Below are positions 17,301-26,461 of a DNA stretch of 64,000 nucleotides, one piece after another (positions within the stretch are counted from its first letter, which is position 1; each line of letters starts with the position of its first letter). The position numbers and the translations under genes are program-made. The notes beneath the pieces are model-generated. The model was given only the letters and a program-made list of their open reading frames with translations, was not told where the DNA came from and did not search any database. Source of the stretch: Pandoraea vervacti. Its GTDB lineage: Bacteria > Pseudomonadota > Gammaproteobacteria > Burkholderiales > Burkholderiaceae. The stretch spans positions 248,001-312,000 of the forward strand of contig NZ_CP010897.2 in NCBI RefSeq assembly GCF_000934605.2, written 5' to 3'.

Positions 17301-19008
17301 GCGGATTCGCGCCGCGATGGCGCGTTTTGGACCGCGTGCCAGAACGCGCGCTGTCGTTCATCCCATCACCGATCTGCGCGAGTCCGACATTCAGACGCTT
17401 GGCTGGCGCCAGGACCTGGGCATCACGCTCCCGGGCGCGGAGCACGGCTCACTGGTGCTCGTGGCGATGAAGCCGCGTCTCTATCTCATGCTGCTCGAAC
17501 ACACCACCTTCGTGCGCACGCAAGGGTCGGACTTGCTCGAGCGCTTCGACCGCGCTGTGCGCGCCAAGCATCGCCTCGATCTCGAGGGCATCTACGTCGG
17601 CACCACCGAAGAGATTCTGCTGATGCAGTCCCGGCTGCAACAACCGGGCGACGACAGCGCCCAGACCGGCGAGCAACGCACGGGAGCGTATCGAAATTTC
17701 GATCTCATCATCGAGCGCGCGGTCGACGCCGGTGCGTCGGACATTCACTTCGAATTTCGCGACGGACGGCAGGTGAACGTGCGCATGCGCATTCACGGCA
17801 AGTTGCGCACCGCCGCCGAAAGCGACCGTCTGGCACGCGACTATCACGCCATGCTCGATGCGGTGTCCGCCGCGTACAACTCCCGCGCCGATCCGAGCAG
17901 CCGCAGCCACAATCACTTTGACGAGGCCCAGCACCAAAGCTGTTCGATTCCGCTGACGATCCGCCAGCGCAAGTATCAGTTGCGGTTTCAGAGCGTGAAG
18001 GAGAATCGGGGTGTGGACGTGGTGTTGCGCCTGCTGGTCAACGAAGCGACCGATGGCGACGTGCTCACGTTGTCGCAACTGGGCTATTCCGACGATCAGG
18101 TCGACATTCTCGAAGATGCGGTGCATCGCAGCCCCGGCCTCACGATCATCGCCGGCGAAACCGGCTCGGGAAAGTCCACGACGTTGCGCACGCTCATGAC
18201 GTACGAGCGCGACGCCGGCAAGAAATTTTTCTCCATCGAGGACCCGGTCGAATACATTCAGCCGCACATGACGCAGATCCCGATTCAGCGTCGCGCGGAG
18301 GACAGTCCCGGCGAATCCCCTTTTGGCGCTGCCGCTAAAGTCCTGCTGCGAGGCGATCCCGACAAACTCATGCCCGGCGAGATCCGCGACGTGGAGACCG
18401 GGTCGTTCGCCAAGTCGATGACGGAGACTGGCCATCAGGTGTTGTCGACGGTGCACGCTTCGAGCGCGTTCGGGATCGTCACGCGGCTGGTCAGCGACGA
18501 GATCGGTATGCCGCTCGCCGCCGTCACGTCACCGAACTTCCTGACGGCCATCGTCTACCAGAAACTGATTCCCGTGCTGTGCACCCACTGCAAGCGGCCT
18601 GCCTCCGAGGCGCTCGACGACGCCACGCTCTCGGTGATCGGCGCACTCGGCATCGATACGTCGAAGGTTTGCGTCGAAGGGCCGGGCTGCGAGCGGTGCA
18701 ACGGGCGCGGCACCCGCGGGCAGACCGTCGTTGCCGAAGTCTGCGAATTGTCCGACGCGTTGCTCGACCTGCTGCGCGAAGGGCACTTCTGGGAAGCCGA
18801 GCGCCACTGGCGTGCATGCCACGATGGCGATCTCACCAGCGCGAACATGACCGGCAAGTCTGCCATGGAGCACGCCATGTACAAGATGTCGCAGGGGCTC
18901 GTTGATCCCCGCGACGTGGAAGCCGCGTTCTGCAAGCTCAAGAAATTCTCTTTTCGTCAGTCCGCGTCGTTGAGTGCGCCGTCAGCGAGGCGGCTTGCCA
19001 GCGTGTGA
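17284..19008 (+). CDS. pilQ: PilQ, secretion ATPase of the type IVb pilus
   Basis: 574 residues from the ATG at 17284, inside the end of pilP. A GspE/PilB-type hexameric ATPase: a central domain with the Asp/His segment DAGASDIHFEFRDGR, Walker A GETGSGKST, the Walker B/Asp-box region DPDKLMPGEIRDVETG and the His box MTETGHQVLSTVHASSA. A CxxC pair (CTHC) and a second pair (CERC, in CERCNGRGTRG) form the zinc-type motif of assembly ATPases. It powers pilin polymerisation in the cytoplasm. No retraction ATPase (PilT type) is encoded in this cluster, as in other type IVb systems. Confidence 0.92.
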   Translation: MATISERIRAAMARFGPRARTRAVVHPITDLRESDIQTLGWRQDLGITLPGAEHGSLVLVAMKPRLYLMLLEHTTFVRTQGSDLLERFDRAVRAKHRLDLEGIYVGTTEEILLMQSRLQQPGDDSAQTGEQRTGAYRNFDLIIERAVDAGASDIHFEFRDGRQVNVRMRIHGKLRTAAESDRLARDYHAMLDAVSAAYNSRADPSSRSHNHFDEAQHQSCSIPLTIRQRKYQLRFQSVKENRGVDVVLRLLVNEATDGDVLTLSQLGYSDDQVDILEDAVHRSPGLTIIAGETGSGKSTTLRTLMTYERDAGKKFFSIEDPVEYIQPHMTQIPIQRRAEDSPGESPFGAAAKVLLRGDPDKLMPGEIRDVETGSFAKSMTETGHQVLSTVHASSAFGIVTRLVSDEIGMPLAAVTSPNFLTAIVYQKLIPVLCTHCKRPASEALDDATLSVIGALGIDTSKVCVEGPGCERCNGRGTRGQTVVAEVCELSDALLDLLREGHFWEAERHWRACHDGDLTSANMTGKSAMEHAMYKMSQGLVDPRDVEAAFCKLKKFSFRQSASLSAPSARRLASV

Positions 19009-19086
19009 CGTGATGTGACGTGACGCTCACGCGCGTCTACCGTCGCTGCCTTCCTTGCCTTTCTTGCCTTCCCAGCCTTCCCTGCC

Positions 19087-20178
19087 ATGATCGAAGCCGC
19101 CAAGCGTCTGCTCGCCAACCTCACCCCCGCCCGCGACCCCTATCCCGGTTTGACGAAGGCCAAGCGCCGCTTTCGCAAGACGCGCGCCAAGTTCTACAGC
19201 GATTTCGCGGATGCCATCGAAGACGGCGCGAATCCGTTCGAACTGTTTTCCCGACGCCATGCGCGGGCGAAAGAGCGGCGCAATCCGATGGCGCCGCTGT
19301 ATGCGGTCTGGCGTGATCGGGCCAGCTCGAAGAATCTGCAAAAATCGTGGGCCGGCACGATTCCCGACGAAGACCTCGTGGTGATTGCGGCGGGTGAAAA
19401 AGGCGACCTGCCCGGCACGTTGCGCTTTCTCGCACGCGTGGTGATCCTGCAACAGCAAACCCGCGCGGCCATCGCCGGGGCGGTGGCGCTGCCGATCTTC
19501 ATGTCGGTGCTGCTCGCGGCCATTCAACTGGGGGTGGCCTACGGCATGATGCCGATCATGACGGAGATTATGCCGCCTGAGAAGTTTCCGCTCGTCGGCG
19601 CAGGGCTTTACGCGATGTCGGGCTTCGTTGCGGCATGGTGGCCGCTTCTCTATGGCGTGCCCGTCGCGCTCGTGGTGGGCATGTCGTTGTCGTTTAGCCG
19701 CTGGACGGGGCCCCTGCGTCGGCGCTTCGACGATTTTGGCCCGTACGCGGTGTATCGCGACGTTCGTGCCGGCGAATTCCTTGTGGCGCTCGCGGCGCTC
19801 ACGAGCGCCAAGACCTCGGTGTTCGACGCTGTCTCGCTGTTGCTCGCGCGGGCATCGCCGTGGCTGCGCTGGCATTTGCTGCGCATGCGCGCGTCGCTCA
19901 GAAGCGAGCGCAGCATGATCAAGGCGATGGACACCGGCCTCTTCAATGAGGAAGTGTTCGACCGTCTCGTGGAGTATGCCGGTCGCACCAATTTCGACGC
20001 CGGCATTCGCAAGATCGGGCTCATGACCATCGAGGAAGTTGCCGAGCGCATCAAGGCGCGCTCGGCGACGCTGCGCTCGGTGCTGCTCGCCCTGGTGGGC
20101 CTGACGATCATCTTCACCGTCGGCGGCATGCTGCAAATCGGCCATGCGGCGGGCGAGTACGCGCAGTCAATGTTCTGA
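19087..20178 (+). CDS. pilR: PilR, GspF-family inner-membrane platform protein
   Basis: 363 residues. Two cytoplasmic helical GspF domains are separated by membrane segments (about residues 135-160, 175-205 and a last one near 335-355, LLALVGLTIIFTVGGMLQIGHA). The N-terminal domain includes GEKGDLPGTLRFLARVVILQQQ and the second AGEFLVALAALTSAKTSVFDAV, in the family pattern. The protein anchors the ATPase and extracts pilins. The ATG at 19087 has no purine-rich site: the preceding 40 bases (19046-19086) are a pyrimidine-rich series of TGCCTTCC-like units. It overlaps the peptidase gene at ATGA. Confidence 0.88.
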   Translation: MIEAAKRLLANLTPARDPYPGLTKAKRRFRKTRAKFYSDFADAIEDGANPFELFSRRHARAKERRNPMAPLYAVWRDRASSKNLQKSWAGTIPDEDLVVIAAGEKGDLPGTLRFLARVVILQQQTRAAIAGAVALPIFMSVLLAAIQLGVAYGMMPIMTEIMPPEKFPLVGAGLYAMSGFVAAWWPLLYGVPVALVVGMSLSFSRWTGPLRRRFDDFGPYAVYRDVRAGEFLVALAALTSAKTSVFDAVSLLLARASPWLRWHLLRMRASLRSERSMIKAMDTGLFNEEVFDRLVEYAGRTNFDAGIRKIGLMTIEEVAERIKARSATLRSVLLALVGLTIIFTVGGMLQIGHAAGEYAQSMF

Positions 20179-21086
20179 TGGCCGCTTTCATCGATTGCCT
20201 ATGGGGTGCCTCGGAAGCCTTGGAGGCTTTTCGCAACCTGCCGCGTGAAGGGGTGGTCGCCGTCATGGCGACGCTGGGACTGTTCGTCGGGAGTTTCCTG
20301 AACGTCGTCGTGCATCGCCTGCCGCACATGCTGGAGACGCGATGGGCGCGGGAAATCGCGGCATGGTCGGGGCAGACGCCGCCCGTGACGCCAACGTTCA
20401 ATCTCGCGTGGCCGCCCTCGCGCTGCCCATGTTGCGAGACACCGATTGCGGTGCGTCATAACCTGCCGGTCCTCAGCTACCTGGCGTTGCGCGGGCGATG
20501 CGCCGCCTGCGGCGCTCGCATCGCTGCCCGTTATGCGCTGGTGGAACTGTCGGTCGGCGCGCTGTTCGCAGTCCTCGCGTGGACATTCGTGCCGATGAGC
20601 CAATACGGTGCAATGCTCGCGTGGTGCGGTTTCGGCGCGACGGCGCTTGCGCTTGCCCTCATCGACATGGACACGCGTCTGCTGCCGGATGCGCTGACGT
20701 TGCCGCTGCTGTGGGCCGGTCTGCTGTGCGCGGTGGCGGGGCTGACATTACCCCTTGACGAGGCCGTGCTCGGGGCGGCGTTGGGGTATGGCGTGATGCG
20801 CCTGATCGAGTCTGTCTACCGGGCGCTCACGCATCAGGACGGCCTGGGCGGCGGCGATGCGAAGCTCGTTGCCGCCTGCGGCGCATGGCTCGGGTGGATC
20901 GGCATTCCGCCAATGCTGGCGTTCGGCGCCACCGCGGCAACGCTCGCCTTCGCGGCATTCGGGCTCGTGCGCGGGCGCGTGTTGCGCGAGCCGCTGCCGT
21001 TCGGTCCGTGGCTGGTGCTGGGCGCGTTGGCGAGTGCGCTGTGGGGCGAGCGTTTTCTAAACCTGTGGCTGCACACGCACGCCTGA
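20178..21086 (+). CDS. pilD: Prepilin peptidase (PilD/PilU type)
   Basis: 302 residues. A bacterial A24 aspartic peptidase with both catalytic signatures, ALIDMDTRLLPD and GLGGGDAKL, and several membrane helices. The N-terminal methylase-type domain has the tetracysteine element CPCC...CAAC, so it probably both cleaves the leader after Gly and N-methylates the new N-terminus. Its start overlaps the pilR stop, and it closes the operon. A dedicated peptidase next to the pilin is usual for type IVb clusters. Its last 30 bp overlap the convergent GMC oxidoreductase gene. Confidence 0.93.
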   Translation: MAAFIDCLWGASEALEAFRNLPREGVVAVMATLGLFVGSFLNVVVHRLPHMLETRWAREIAAWSGQTPPVTPTFNLAWPPSRCPCCETPIAVRHNLPVLSYLALRGRCAACGARIAARYALVELSVGALFAVLAWTFVPMSQYGAMLAWCGFGATALALALIDMDTRLLPDALTLPLLWAGLLCAVAGLTLPLDEAVLGAALGYGVMRLIESVYRALTHQDGLGGGDAKLVAACGAWLGWIGIPPMLAFGATAATLAFAAFGLVRGRVLREPLPFGPWLVLGALASALWGERFLNLWLHTHA

Positions 21087-22763
21087 GTGGATCGTTTCGG
21101 CCAGCGCGGCGACAGCCTGTGTGGCAGGCGCATGCGGCGTCTCGCTGGCAGCCGGCGCAGTCACACGGCTTGCGGCTGCGCTCGCCAGCATCAGATCCGC
21201 GGCCTTCTCGCCGATCATCATCGACGGCGCGTTCGTGTTGCCGCCGATGAGCGTCGGCATGATCGAGGCGTCCACCACCCGCAGTCCTTCGACGCCGCGC
21301 ACGCGCAGTTCGGTGTCCACGACCGAATGCGCGTCAGCGCCCATCCGACACGTGCCGACCGGATGATAGATCGTGTCCGCCCGCGCGCGAATCAGCGCGG
21401 TGAGGGCTTCGTCGGATTCCACGCCCCGGCTATGCAACTCTTCGCCGCCGAACCTGGCGAGCGACGGCGCGGCGAGAATGCGCCGGATGACGCGCGCGCC
21501 GCGCAGCAACGTGTCGACGTCTTCCTGCGCGCTCAGGAATGCGGGGTCGATCAGCGGGGCGTCGCGCATGTCGGCGGAGGCGAGCGTGACGCGTCCGCGG
21601 CTCTTCGGGCGAAGCACGCAGGCGTGCAGCGACATGCCGCGCCGCAGGTGTGGCCGCCGGTTATGGTTGTCGCAGATGCCCACGAGAAAGTGCATCTGCA
21701 AGTCGGGTCGCGTAAGTGACGGATCGCTCTTGAGAAATCCGCCCGCCTCGGCGACATTGCTCGCGAACAGGCCACGCCGGTCGCGCAGATACTGCAATCC
21801 CTGTGTGAACAGATGCCACAGGCCGGCGGGCGTGTAGCCGACGAGCTCGGGATGCGCGACGTACTTGTTGATGATGAAGTCGATGTGGTCCTGCAAGTTC
21901 TCGCCGACCCCGGGCGCGTCGACACGCACCTCCACCCCATGCGCGCGAAGTTGCTCGGCAGGACCGATGCCCGAGCACATCAGCAATTGCGGCGAGTTGA
22001 ATGCCCCGGCGCTCAGCACGACTTCCGCACGTGCACGAAGGGTCTGCACCGCGCCGTGGCGTTGCAGCTTGATGCCGACGGCGCGCTTGCCGTCGAAGAC
22101 GATGCGCTGCACGAGCGCGTCGGTGATCACGTGCAGATTCGCGCGCGCCTTGCCGTGCAGATAGGCGCGCGCGGCGTTCCATCGTTGGCCGCCTTTCTGC
22201 GTGACCTGGTAGATGCCCGCGCCTTCGTAATGCTCGCCGTTGAAGTCTTCGCTCACGGGGAATCCGGCTTCTCGCGCGGCGTCGACATAGTGTCGGGAGA
22301 ATGGATTGACGGTCTGCAGATCGGCGACGTTGAGCGGGCCGCCGACGCCATGCCACGCATTGGCGCCGCGCTCGTTGTTCTCGTTGCGACGGAAGTAAGG
22401 CAGCACGTCGTCCCACGCCCACCCGGTACAACCGGCGGCCGCCCAGTCGTTGTAGTCGTCGGGATGACCGCGCGTGTAGATCATCGCGTTGATCGAACTG
22501 GAGCCGCCGAGGCCGCGTCCTCGCGGCTGGTAGCCCTGGCGTCCTCCCAGCCCGGCCTGCGGCGTCGTGCGATAACCGTAGTTGCGGCGCGACGCAAACG
22601 GCACCAGCGCGGCGAGACCGAGCGGCAGGCGCACAAGGAAGCTGTTATCGGGCGGGCCCGCCTCCACGAGCGCGATCGTGCGCTCGGGCAGACCGTCCGC
22701 CAGTCGTGCGGCCAGGGCGCAGCCGGCCGAACCGCCGCCGACAATGACGTAGTCGTAGTCCAT
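21057..22763 (-). CDS. GMC-family FAD oxidoreductase (choline/alcohol dehydrogenase-like)
   Basis: 568 residues from the ATG at 22763, preceded by GGGAGGATGACC on the minus strand; the in-frame stretch to 22874 is excluded. The FAD-binding loop VIVGGGSAGCALAARL is at the N-terminus. GMC signature 1 is at GRGLGGSSSINAMIYTRGH, signature 2 at GAFNSPQLLMCSGIGP, and the C-terminal active-site region YHPVGTCRMG and PTLIGGNTNAPSMMIGEKA. Such enzymes oxidise alcohols to aldehydes; annotation as BetA would be over-specific. A CalB-like aldehyde dehydrogenase lies nearby, which suggests an alcohol-aldehyde-acid sequence, but the genes are not one operon. Confidence 0.9.
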   Translation of the reverse strand: MDYDYVIVGGGSAGCALAARLADGLPERTIALVEAGPPDNSFLVRLPLGLAALVPFASRRNYGYRTTPQAGLGGRQGYQPRGRGLGGSSSINAMIYTRGHPDDYNDWAAAGCTGWAWDDVLPYFRRNENNERGANAWHGVGGPLNVADLQTVNPFSRHYVDAAREAGFPVSEDFNGEHYEGAGIYQVTQKGGQRWNAARAYLHGKARANLHVITDALVQRIVFDGKRAVGIKLQRHGAVQTLRARAEVVLSAGAFNSPQLLMCSGIGPAEQLRAHGVEVRVDAPGVGENLQDHIDFIINKYVAHPELVGYTPAGLWHLFTQGLQYLRDRRGLFASNVAEAGGFLKSDPSLTRPDLQMHFLVGICDNHNRRPHLRRGMSLHACVLRPKSRGRVTLASADMRDAPLIDPAFLSAQEDVDTLLRGARVIRRILAAPSLARFGGEELHSRGVESDEALTALIRARADTIYHPVGTCRMGADAHSVVDTELRVRGVEGLRVVDASIMPTLIGGNTNAPSMMIGEKAADLMLASAAASRVTAPAASETPHAPATQAVAALAETIHSGVRVQPQV

Positions 22764-23141
22764 GCGGTCATCCTCCCTTGGATGGCATTGCTTCAACGGC
22801 AGTGTTGAATGCGTTCGCTGCTTTTGCTTCTCGTATATTTTTGCGATGCCGTGGCGTGCGTCGTTGCGCTGCACGTTGCTGCTGTCCCGCGAGGTAAGTG
22901 ACGGTTGTGTTCTGTGCGGACGCTACCCGTTGTCACTTTGCGGTGGCACCCATTGTAGGCAGACAACGGGGCCGCCCGGGGGCGAAGTGAAGCATTCCTC
23001 TAATTTGAGGGAACTCGGGAGCATGAGCGCTATGATGAAATGATCGACTTGCGGTGACCGTCCCATGGTTGGCATACCGAGCACGGATAGACGACGTGAG
23101 GGACAGCACCGAGGCCGGCATGGGAGACAGAGGAGACACCG
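22764..23141. other. Divergent intergenic region GMC oxidoreductase / aidB
   Basis: 378 bp without a gene. It contains an inverted repeat AAGTGAC (22896-22902) / GTCACTT (22932-22938) with about 29 bases between the arms, a possible regulator site. A TATGAT hexamer at 23031-23036 could be the aidB -10, but its best -35 (TTGAGG, 23005-23010) is spaced 20 bp away. Confidence 0.45.
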
Positions 23142-24806
23142 ATGACCGAGCTCTGGCAGACGCACGACGTCACCAATCAGGTGCCGCCGCTCACGGATTA
23201 CAACCTGTACGCCACCGACGCGGCGCTGCAAGGCGCTGTGGCCGCGTTCGACGCCGACTGGCATGCGAGGGAACTGCATCGTCAGGGCGCGCGTCTGGGC
23301 GAGGCTGAGGTGCAGCAATGGGCGCACGACGCCAATCGCCACGCCCCGGAACTGCAATCCTTCGATTCGCAAGGCAATCGGATCGACCGAGTCGAGTTCC
23401 ATCCGGCGTGGCATTCGCTCATGGGACTGTTGCGCGGGGCGCAGTTGCAGTCGCTGCCATGGGCGCAGCCGCGTGGCGGGGCGATGGCGGCGCGCACGGC
23501 GTCGTATTTCCTGCACGCGCAGAACGAAGCCGGCTCGCTATGCCCGACCACGATGACCTTCGCGAGCATTCCCGTGCTCGCCCGCGAACCTGCGCTTTTC
23601 GCGAGCCTCAAGGACAAGTTGCTTGCGCCGCAGCACGATCCGCGCGATGTGCCGCTTGCGCAGAAGCACGCCATCCTCATCGGCATGGGCATGACGGAAA
23701 AGCAGGGCGGCTCGGACGTGCGCACCAACACGACGCTCGCCGCTGATCGCGGCGACGGCACGTTCTCGCTCGTCGGGCACAAGTGGTTCTTCTCCGCACC
23801 GCAGTGCGACGCCCATCTCGTTCTCGCGCGTGAGCACGACAGCGACGCGCTGTCGTGCTTCTTCGTGCCGCGTTACACGCCCGATGGCGGCAAGAACGCC
23901 GTACAAATCCAGCGTCTCAAAGACAAGTTGGGGAACCGGTCGAATGCGAGCAGCGAGGTCGAATTTCAGGATGCTTACGGCGTGCGTGTCGGTGCGCCGG
24001 GACGCGGCATCCCCACCATCATCGAAATGGCGACGTACACGCGGCTCGACTGTGTGATCGGCAGTGCGGCGATGATGCGCACGGGCGTGGTGCAGGCAAC
24101 GCATCACGCGCGCCACCGCGTGGCATTCGGCGCGAAGCTCGTCGATCAGGATCTGATGACCACGGTGCTCGCGGATCTCGCGCTGGAATCCGAAGCCGCG
24201 ACCTGGCTGGCGATGCGCCTCGCACAGGCGTTCGATGCGGGGGCCGTCGACGACGATTCCCCGCTGCAACGTGCGTGGCGCCGCGTCGTGTTGCCGGCGG
24301 CGAAGTTCTGGGTGTGCAAGCGCGCGCTGGAACTGGCCGGTGAATGCATGGAAGTGTGGGGCGGCAACGGGTATGTGGAGACGGGCCCGCTCGCGCGGCT
24401 GTATCGCGAGGCGCCCGTCAATTCAATCTGGGAAGGCTCGGGCAATGTGATGTGTCTGGACGTATTGCGGGCCATGAGCCGCGAGCCGGACGTGGCGCAA
24501 AGCTGGTTCCACTGGCTCGCCGAGCGCACAGGGTCGCACCCCGCGCTGCGTGCCGCGCTCGCACAGTTGCATGGCTGGCTCGCGGCGGACCCGGCAACGC
24601 ATGCAGTGCGCGCGCGGGCCATTGCGCAACAGATCGTGTTGCTCGCACAGGCTGCGCTGCTGCTGGAGCATGCGCCGACCGATTTGGCGCATGGTTTCAT
24701 CGAGAGCCGGTTTTCTAACCTCGGCGGGCGCGTGTACGGCGTGATGCCCGATACGCTCGCCGCCGGTGTGCAGCGCGCATGGCTCGACCGGGCGTTTCCC
24801 GGATGA
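23142..24806 (+). CDS. aidB: AidB-type acyl-CoA dehydrogenase
   Basis: 554 residues. Alignment by eye to E. coli AidB is strong over the whole length: the opening WQTHDVTNQ and NLY.DAAL, then HPAWHSLM, LHAQNEAGSLCPTTMTFA, IGMGMTEKQGGSDV, GHKWFFSAPQCDAHLVLA, the long block RLKDKLGNRSNAS, and PVNSIWEGSGNVMCLDVLR. AidB is a flavoprotein of the acyl-CoA dehydrogenase fold that binds DNA and is linked to protection from alkylation; its enzymatic substrate is uncertain. The start ATG at 23142 has an AGAGGAG site just upstream. It is divergent from the GMC gene and followed by an aldehyde dehydrogenase on the same strand after 110 bp. Confidence 0.93.
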   Translation: MTELWQTHDVTNQVPPLTDYNLYATDAALQGAVAAFDADWHARELHRQGARLGEAEVQQWAHDANRHAPELQSFDSQGNRIDRVEFHPAWHSLMGLLRGAQLQSLPWAQPRGGAMAARTASYFLHAQNEAGSLCPTTMTFASIPVLAREPALFASLKDKLLAPQHDPRDVPLAQKHAILIGMGMTEKQGGSDVRTNTTLAADRGDGTFSLVGHKWFFSAPQCDAHLVLAREHDSDALSCFFVPRYTPDGGKNAVQIQRLKDKLGNRSNASSEVEFQDAYGVRVGAPGRGIPTIIEMATYTRLDCVIGSAAMMRTGVVQATHHARHRVAFGAKLVDQDLMTTVLADLALESEAATWLAMRLAQAFDAGAVDDDSPLQRAWRRVVLPAAKFWVCKRALELAGECMEVWGGNGYVETGPLARLYREAPVNSIWEGSGNVMCLDVLRAMSREPDVAQSWFHWLAERTGSHPALRAALAQLHGWLAADPATHAVRARAIAQQIVLLAQAALLLEHAPTDLAHGFIESRFSNLGGRVYGVMPDTLAAGVQRAWLDRAFPG

Positions 24807-24916
24807 CGCGGGTGCTGCGCATGCGTATCTCGCAATGCTCAATGTTCAATTCACAATTCACGATTCACATCGCGTCACATCATCACAAGACTTCGACAGC
24901 GGCAGGGAGGATACGC

Positions 24917-26398
24917 ATGGGACACAAGGATGAGCCGGGCGGGCCGACGGGTGAACGGCATCCGGCGTCGACACTGGACGTCTCCACCGACGACGACCTG
25001 GCGCGTGCGATGCTGCTGCCGCGCTTCGAAGCGATGCGGCATGCGCACAACGCCGCGCCGCACGTCGACTGGCCGACGCGAAAGCGCCACCTGAAGGCGT
25101 TGCAAGCGATGCTGCACAAGTATCGCGAGCCATTGGCGAAGGCCATCGACGCCGACTTCAGCGGACGCTCGATACAGGAAACGGACATGCTCGAACTGTT
25201 CCCGTCGCTGGGAAATCTGAAGCATGCGCTATCTCATACGCGTGGCTGGATGCGTGGCTCGCAAGGCTGGGCGAATCTATGGCTGTTGCCTGCGCGTCAG
25301 GCTGTGGTGCCGCAGCCCTTGGGTGTCGTCGGCGTCATCGTGCCCTGGAATTACCCGCTGTTTCTTGCGGTCGGTCCATTGACGGATGCGTTGGCTGCGG
25401 GCAATCGCGTCATGATCAAAGTGTCCGAGGTCACACCGCGTTTCGCGGAAGTCTTTGCCTCGGCCGTTGCTGAAACGTTTGCGCCGGAGTGGGTGACGGT
25501 GGTCACTGGCGACGCACAGGTCGCACGCGCTTTCTCGACGCTGCCGTTCGACCATCTGCTGTTCACGGGCGCGACGTCCATCGGGCATCACGTGATGCGT
25601 GCGGCGAGCGAGCATCTCACGCCGGTGACGCTGGAGCTGGGCGGCAAGTCGCCCGCCATCATCGGCCCGGGCGCGCGCTGGGAGCATGCGGTGGAGCGCA
25701 TCATGCTCGGCAAGCTGCTCAACGCCGGGCAGACATGCGTCGCCCCCGATTACGTGCTCGTGCCTCGTGAGAAGCTCGACAGTTTCGTCGCGACTGCGCG
25801 CCGGGTGGCGGCGCGAATGTACCCCGATGCCGTGAACAATCCGCAGTACACGAGCATCGTGTCGGCGCGGCACTTCGAGCGTCTGACTGGACTGGCGAGC
25901 GAGGCGGCTGCGCAGGGGGCAACGTCGCATGCGCTTTTCGACGCTGCGCCGCAGGCCTCGCGCAGGCGCTTGCCGCCGGTCGTGCTCACGGGCGTGCACG
26001 ATGGCATGCGTGTGATGCGCGAGGAGATCTTCGGGCCGCTGTTGCCGGTGGTGCCCTACGACGATCTGGAGGCCGCCATTGCCTACGTGAACGAGCGGCC
26101 GCGACCGCTCGCGTTGTACGTGTTCGATACCGATAGCACGCGCATCGACAGGGTGGTGAACGGCACGATTTCGGGGGGCGTGACCATCAACGACACGCTG
26201 TTGCACGTTGCCGAACATTCGCTGCCCTTTGGCGGCGTGGGGCCGTCAGGGATGGGGGGATATCACGGCGAAGCGGGCTTTCGCACGTTCTCCAAGGAGA
26301 AGCCCATCTTCCGTCAGGCGCGCTGGAACGGCGCCGGATTGCTCAACCCGCCCTACGGCAAGGTGTTCGCCGCGATGATCCGGCAATTGATCCGGTGA
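24917..26398 (+). CDS. calB: Coniferyl-aldehyde dehydrogenase-like ALDH
   Basis: 493 residues from the ATG at 24917, with GGGAGG at its ribosome site; the ORF extends upstream to 24779 but that part is not ALDH-like. Class-3 aldehyde dehydrogenase pattern: GVVGVIVPWNYPLFL, TGATSIGHHVM, the Glu site LELGGKSP, the catalytic Cys in NAGQTCVAPDY, and EEIFGPLLPV. The C-terminus ends PYGKVFAAMIRQLIR, the tail shared by the CalB/fatty-aldehyde group. Likely reaction: NAD(P)-dependent oxidation of an aromatic or alkyl aldehyde to its acid. An ISL3 element lies 64 bp downstream. Confidence 0.85.
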   Translation: MGHKDEPGGPTGERHPASTLDVSTDDDLARAMLLPRFEAMRHAHNAAPHVDWPTRKRHLKALQAMLHKYREPLAKAIDADFSGRSIQETDMLELFPSLGNLKHALSHTRGWMRGSQGWANLWLLPARQAVVPQPLGVVGVIVPWNYPLFLAVGPLTDALAAGNRVMIKVSEVTPRFAEVFASAVAETFAPEWVTVVTGDAQVARAFSTLPFDHLLFTGATSIGHHVMRAASEHLTPVTLELGGKSPAIIGPGARWEHAVERIMLGKLLNAGQTCVAPDYVLVPREKLDSFVATARRVAARMYPDAVNNPQYTSIVSARHFERLTGLASEAAAQGATSHALFDAAPQASRRRLPPVVLTGVHDGMRVMREEIFGPLLPVVPYDDLEAAIAYVNERPRPLALYVFDTDSTRIDRVVNGTISGGVTINDTLLHVAEHSLPFGGVGPSGMGGYHGEAGFRTFSKEKPIFRQARWNGAGLLNPPYGKVFAAMIRQLIR

Positions 26399-26453
26399 AT
26401 GCCCTGCCGCGTGAACGCCGGTGAGCGTGCGGCGACCGTCGGCCATCTCCCCA

Positions 26454-26461
26454 AAACAAAA
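26454..26461. repeat. Left target-site duplication of the IS element
   Basis: AAACAAAA immediately left of the terminal inverted repeat; identical to the eight bases at 27765-27772. Confidence 0.92.

Noticed and set aside
21057..22763. Naming the GMC enzyme BetA (choline dehydrogenase)
   Set aside because: No betaine genes or betI nearby; GMC signatures alone do not define the substrate.
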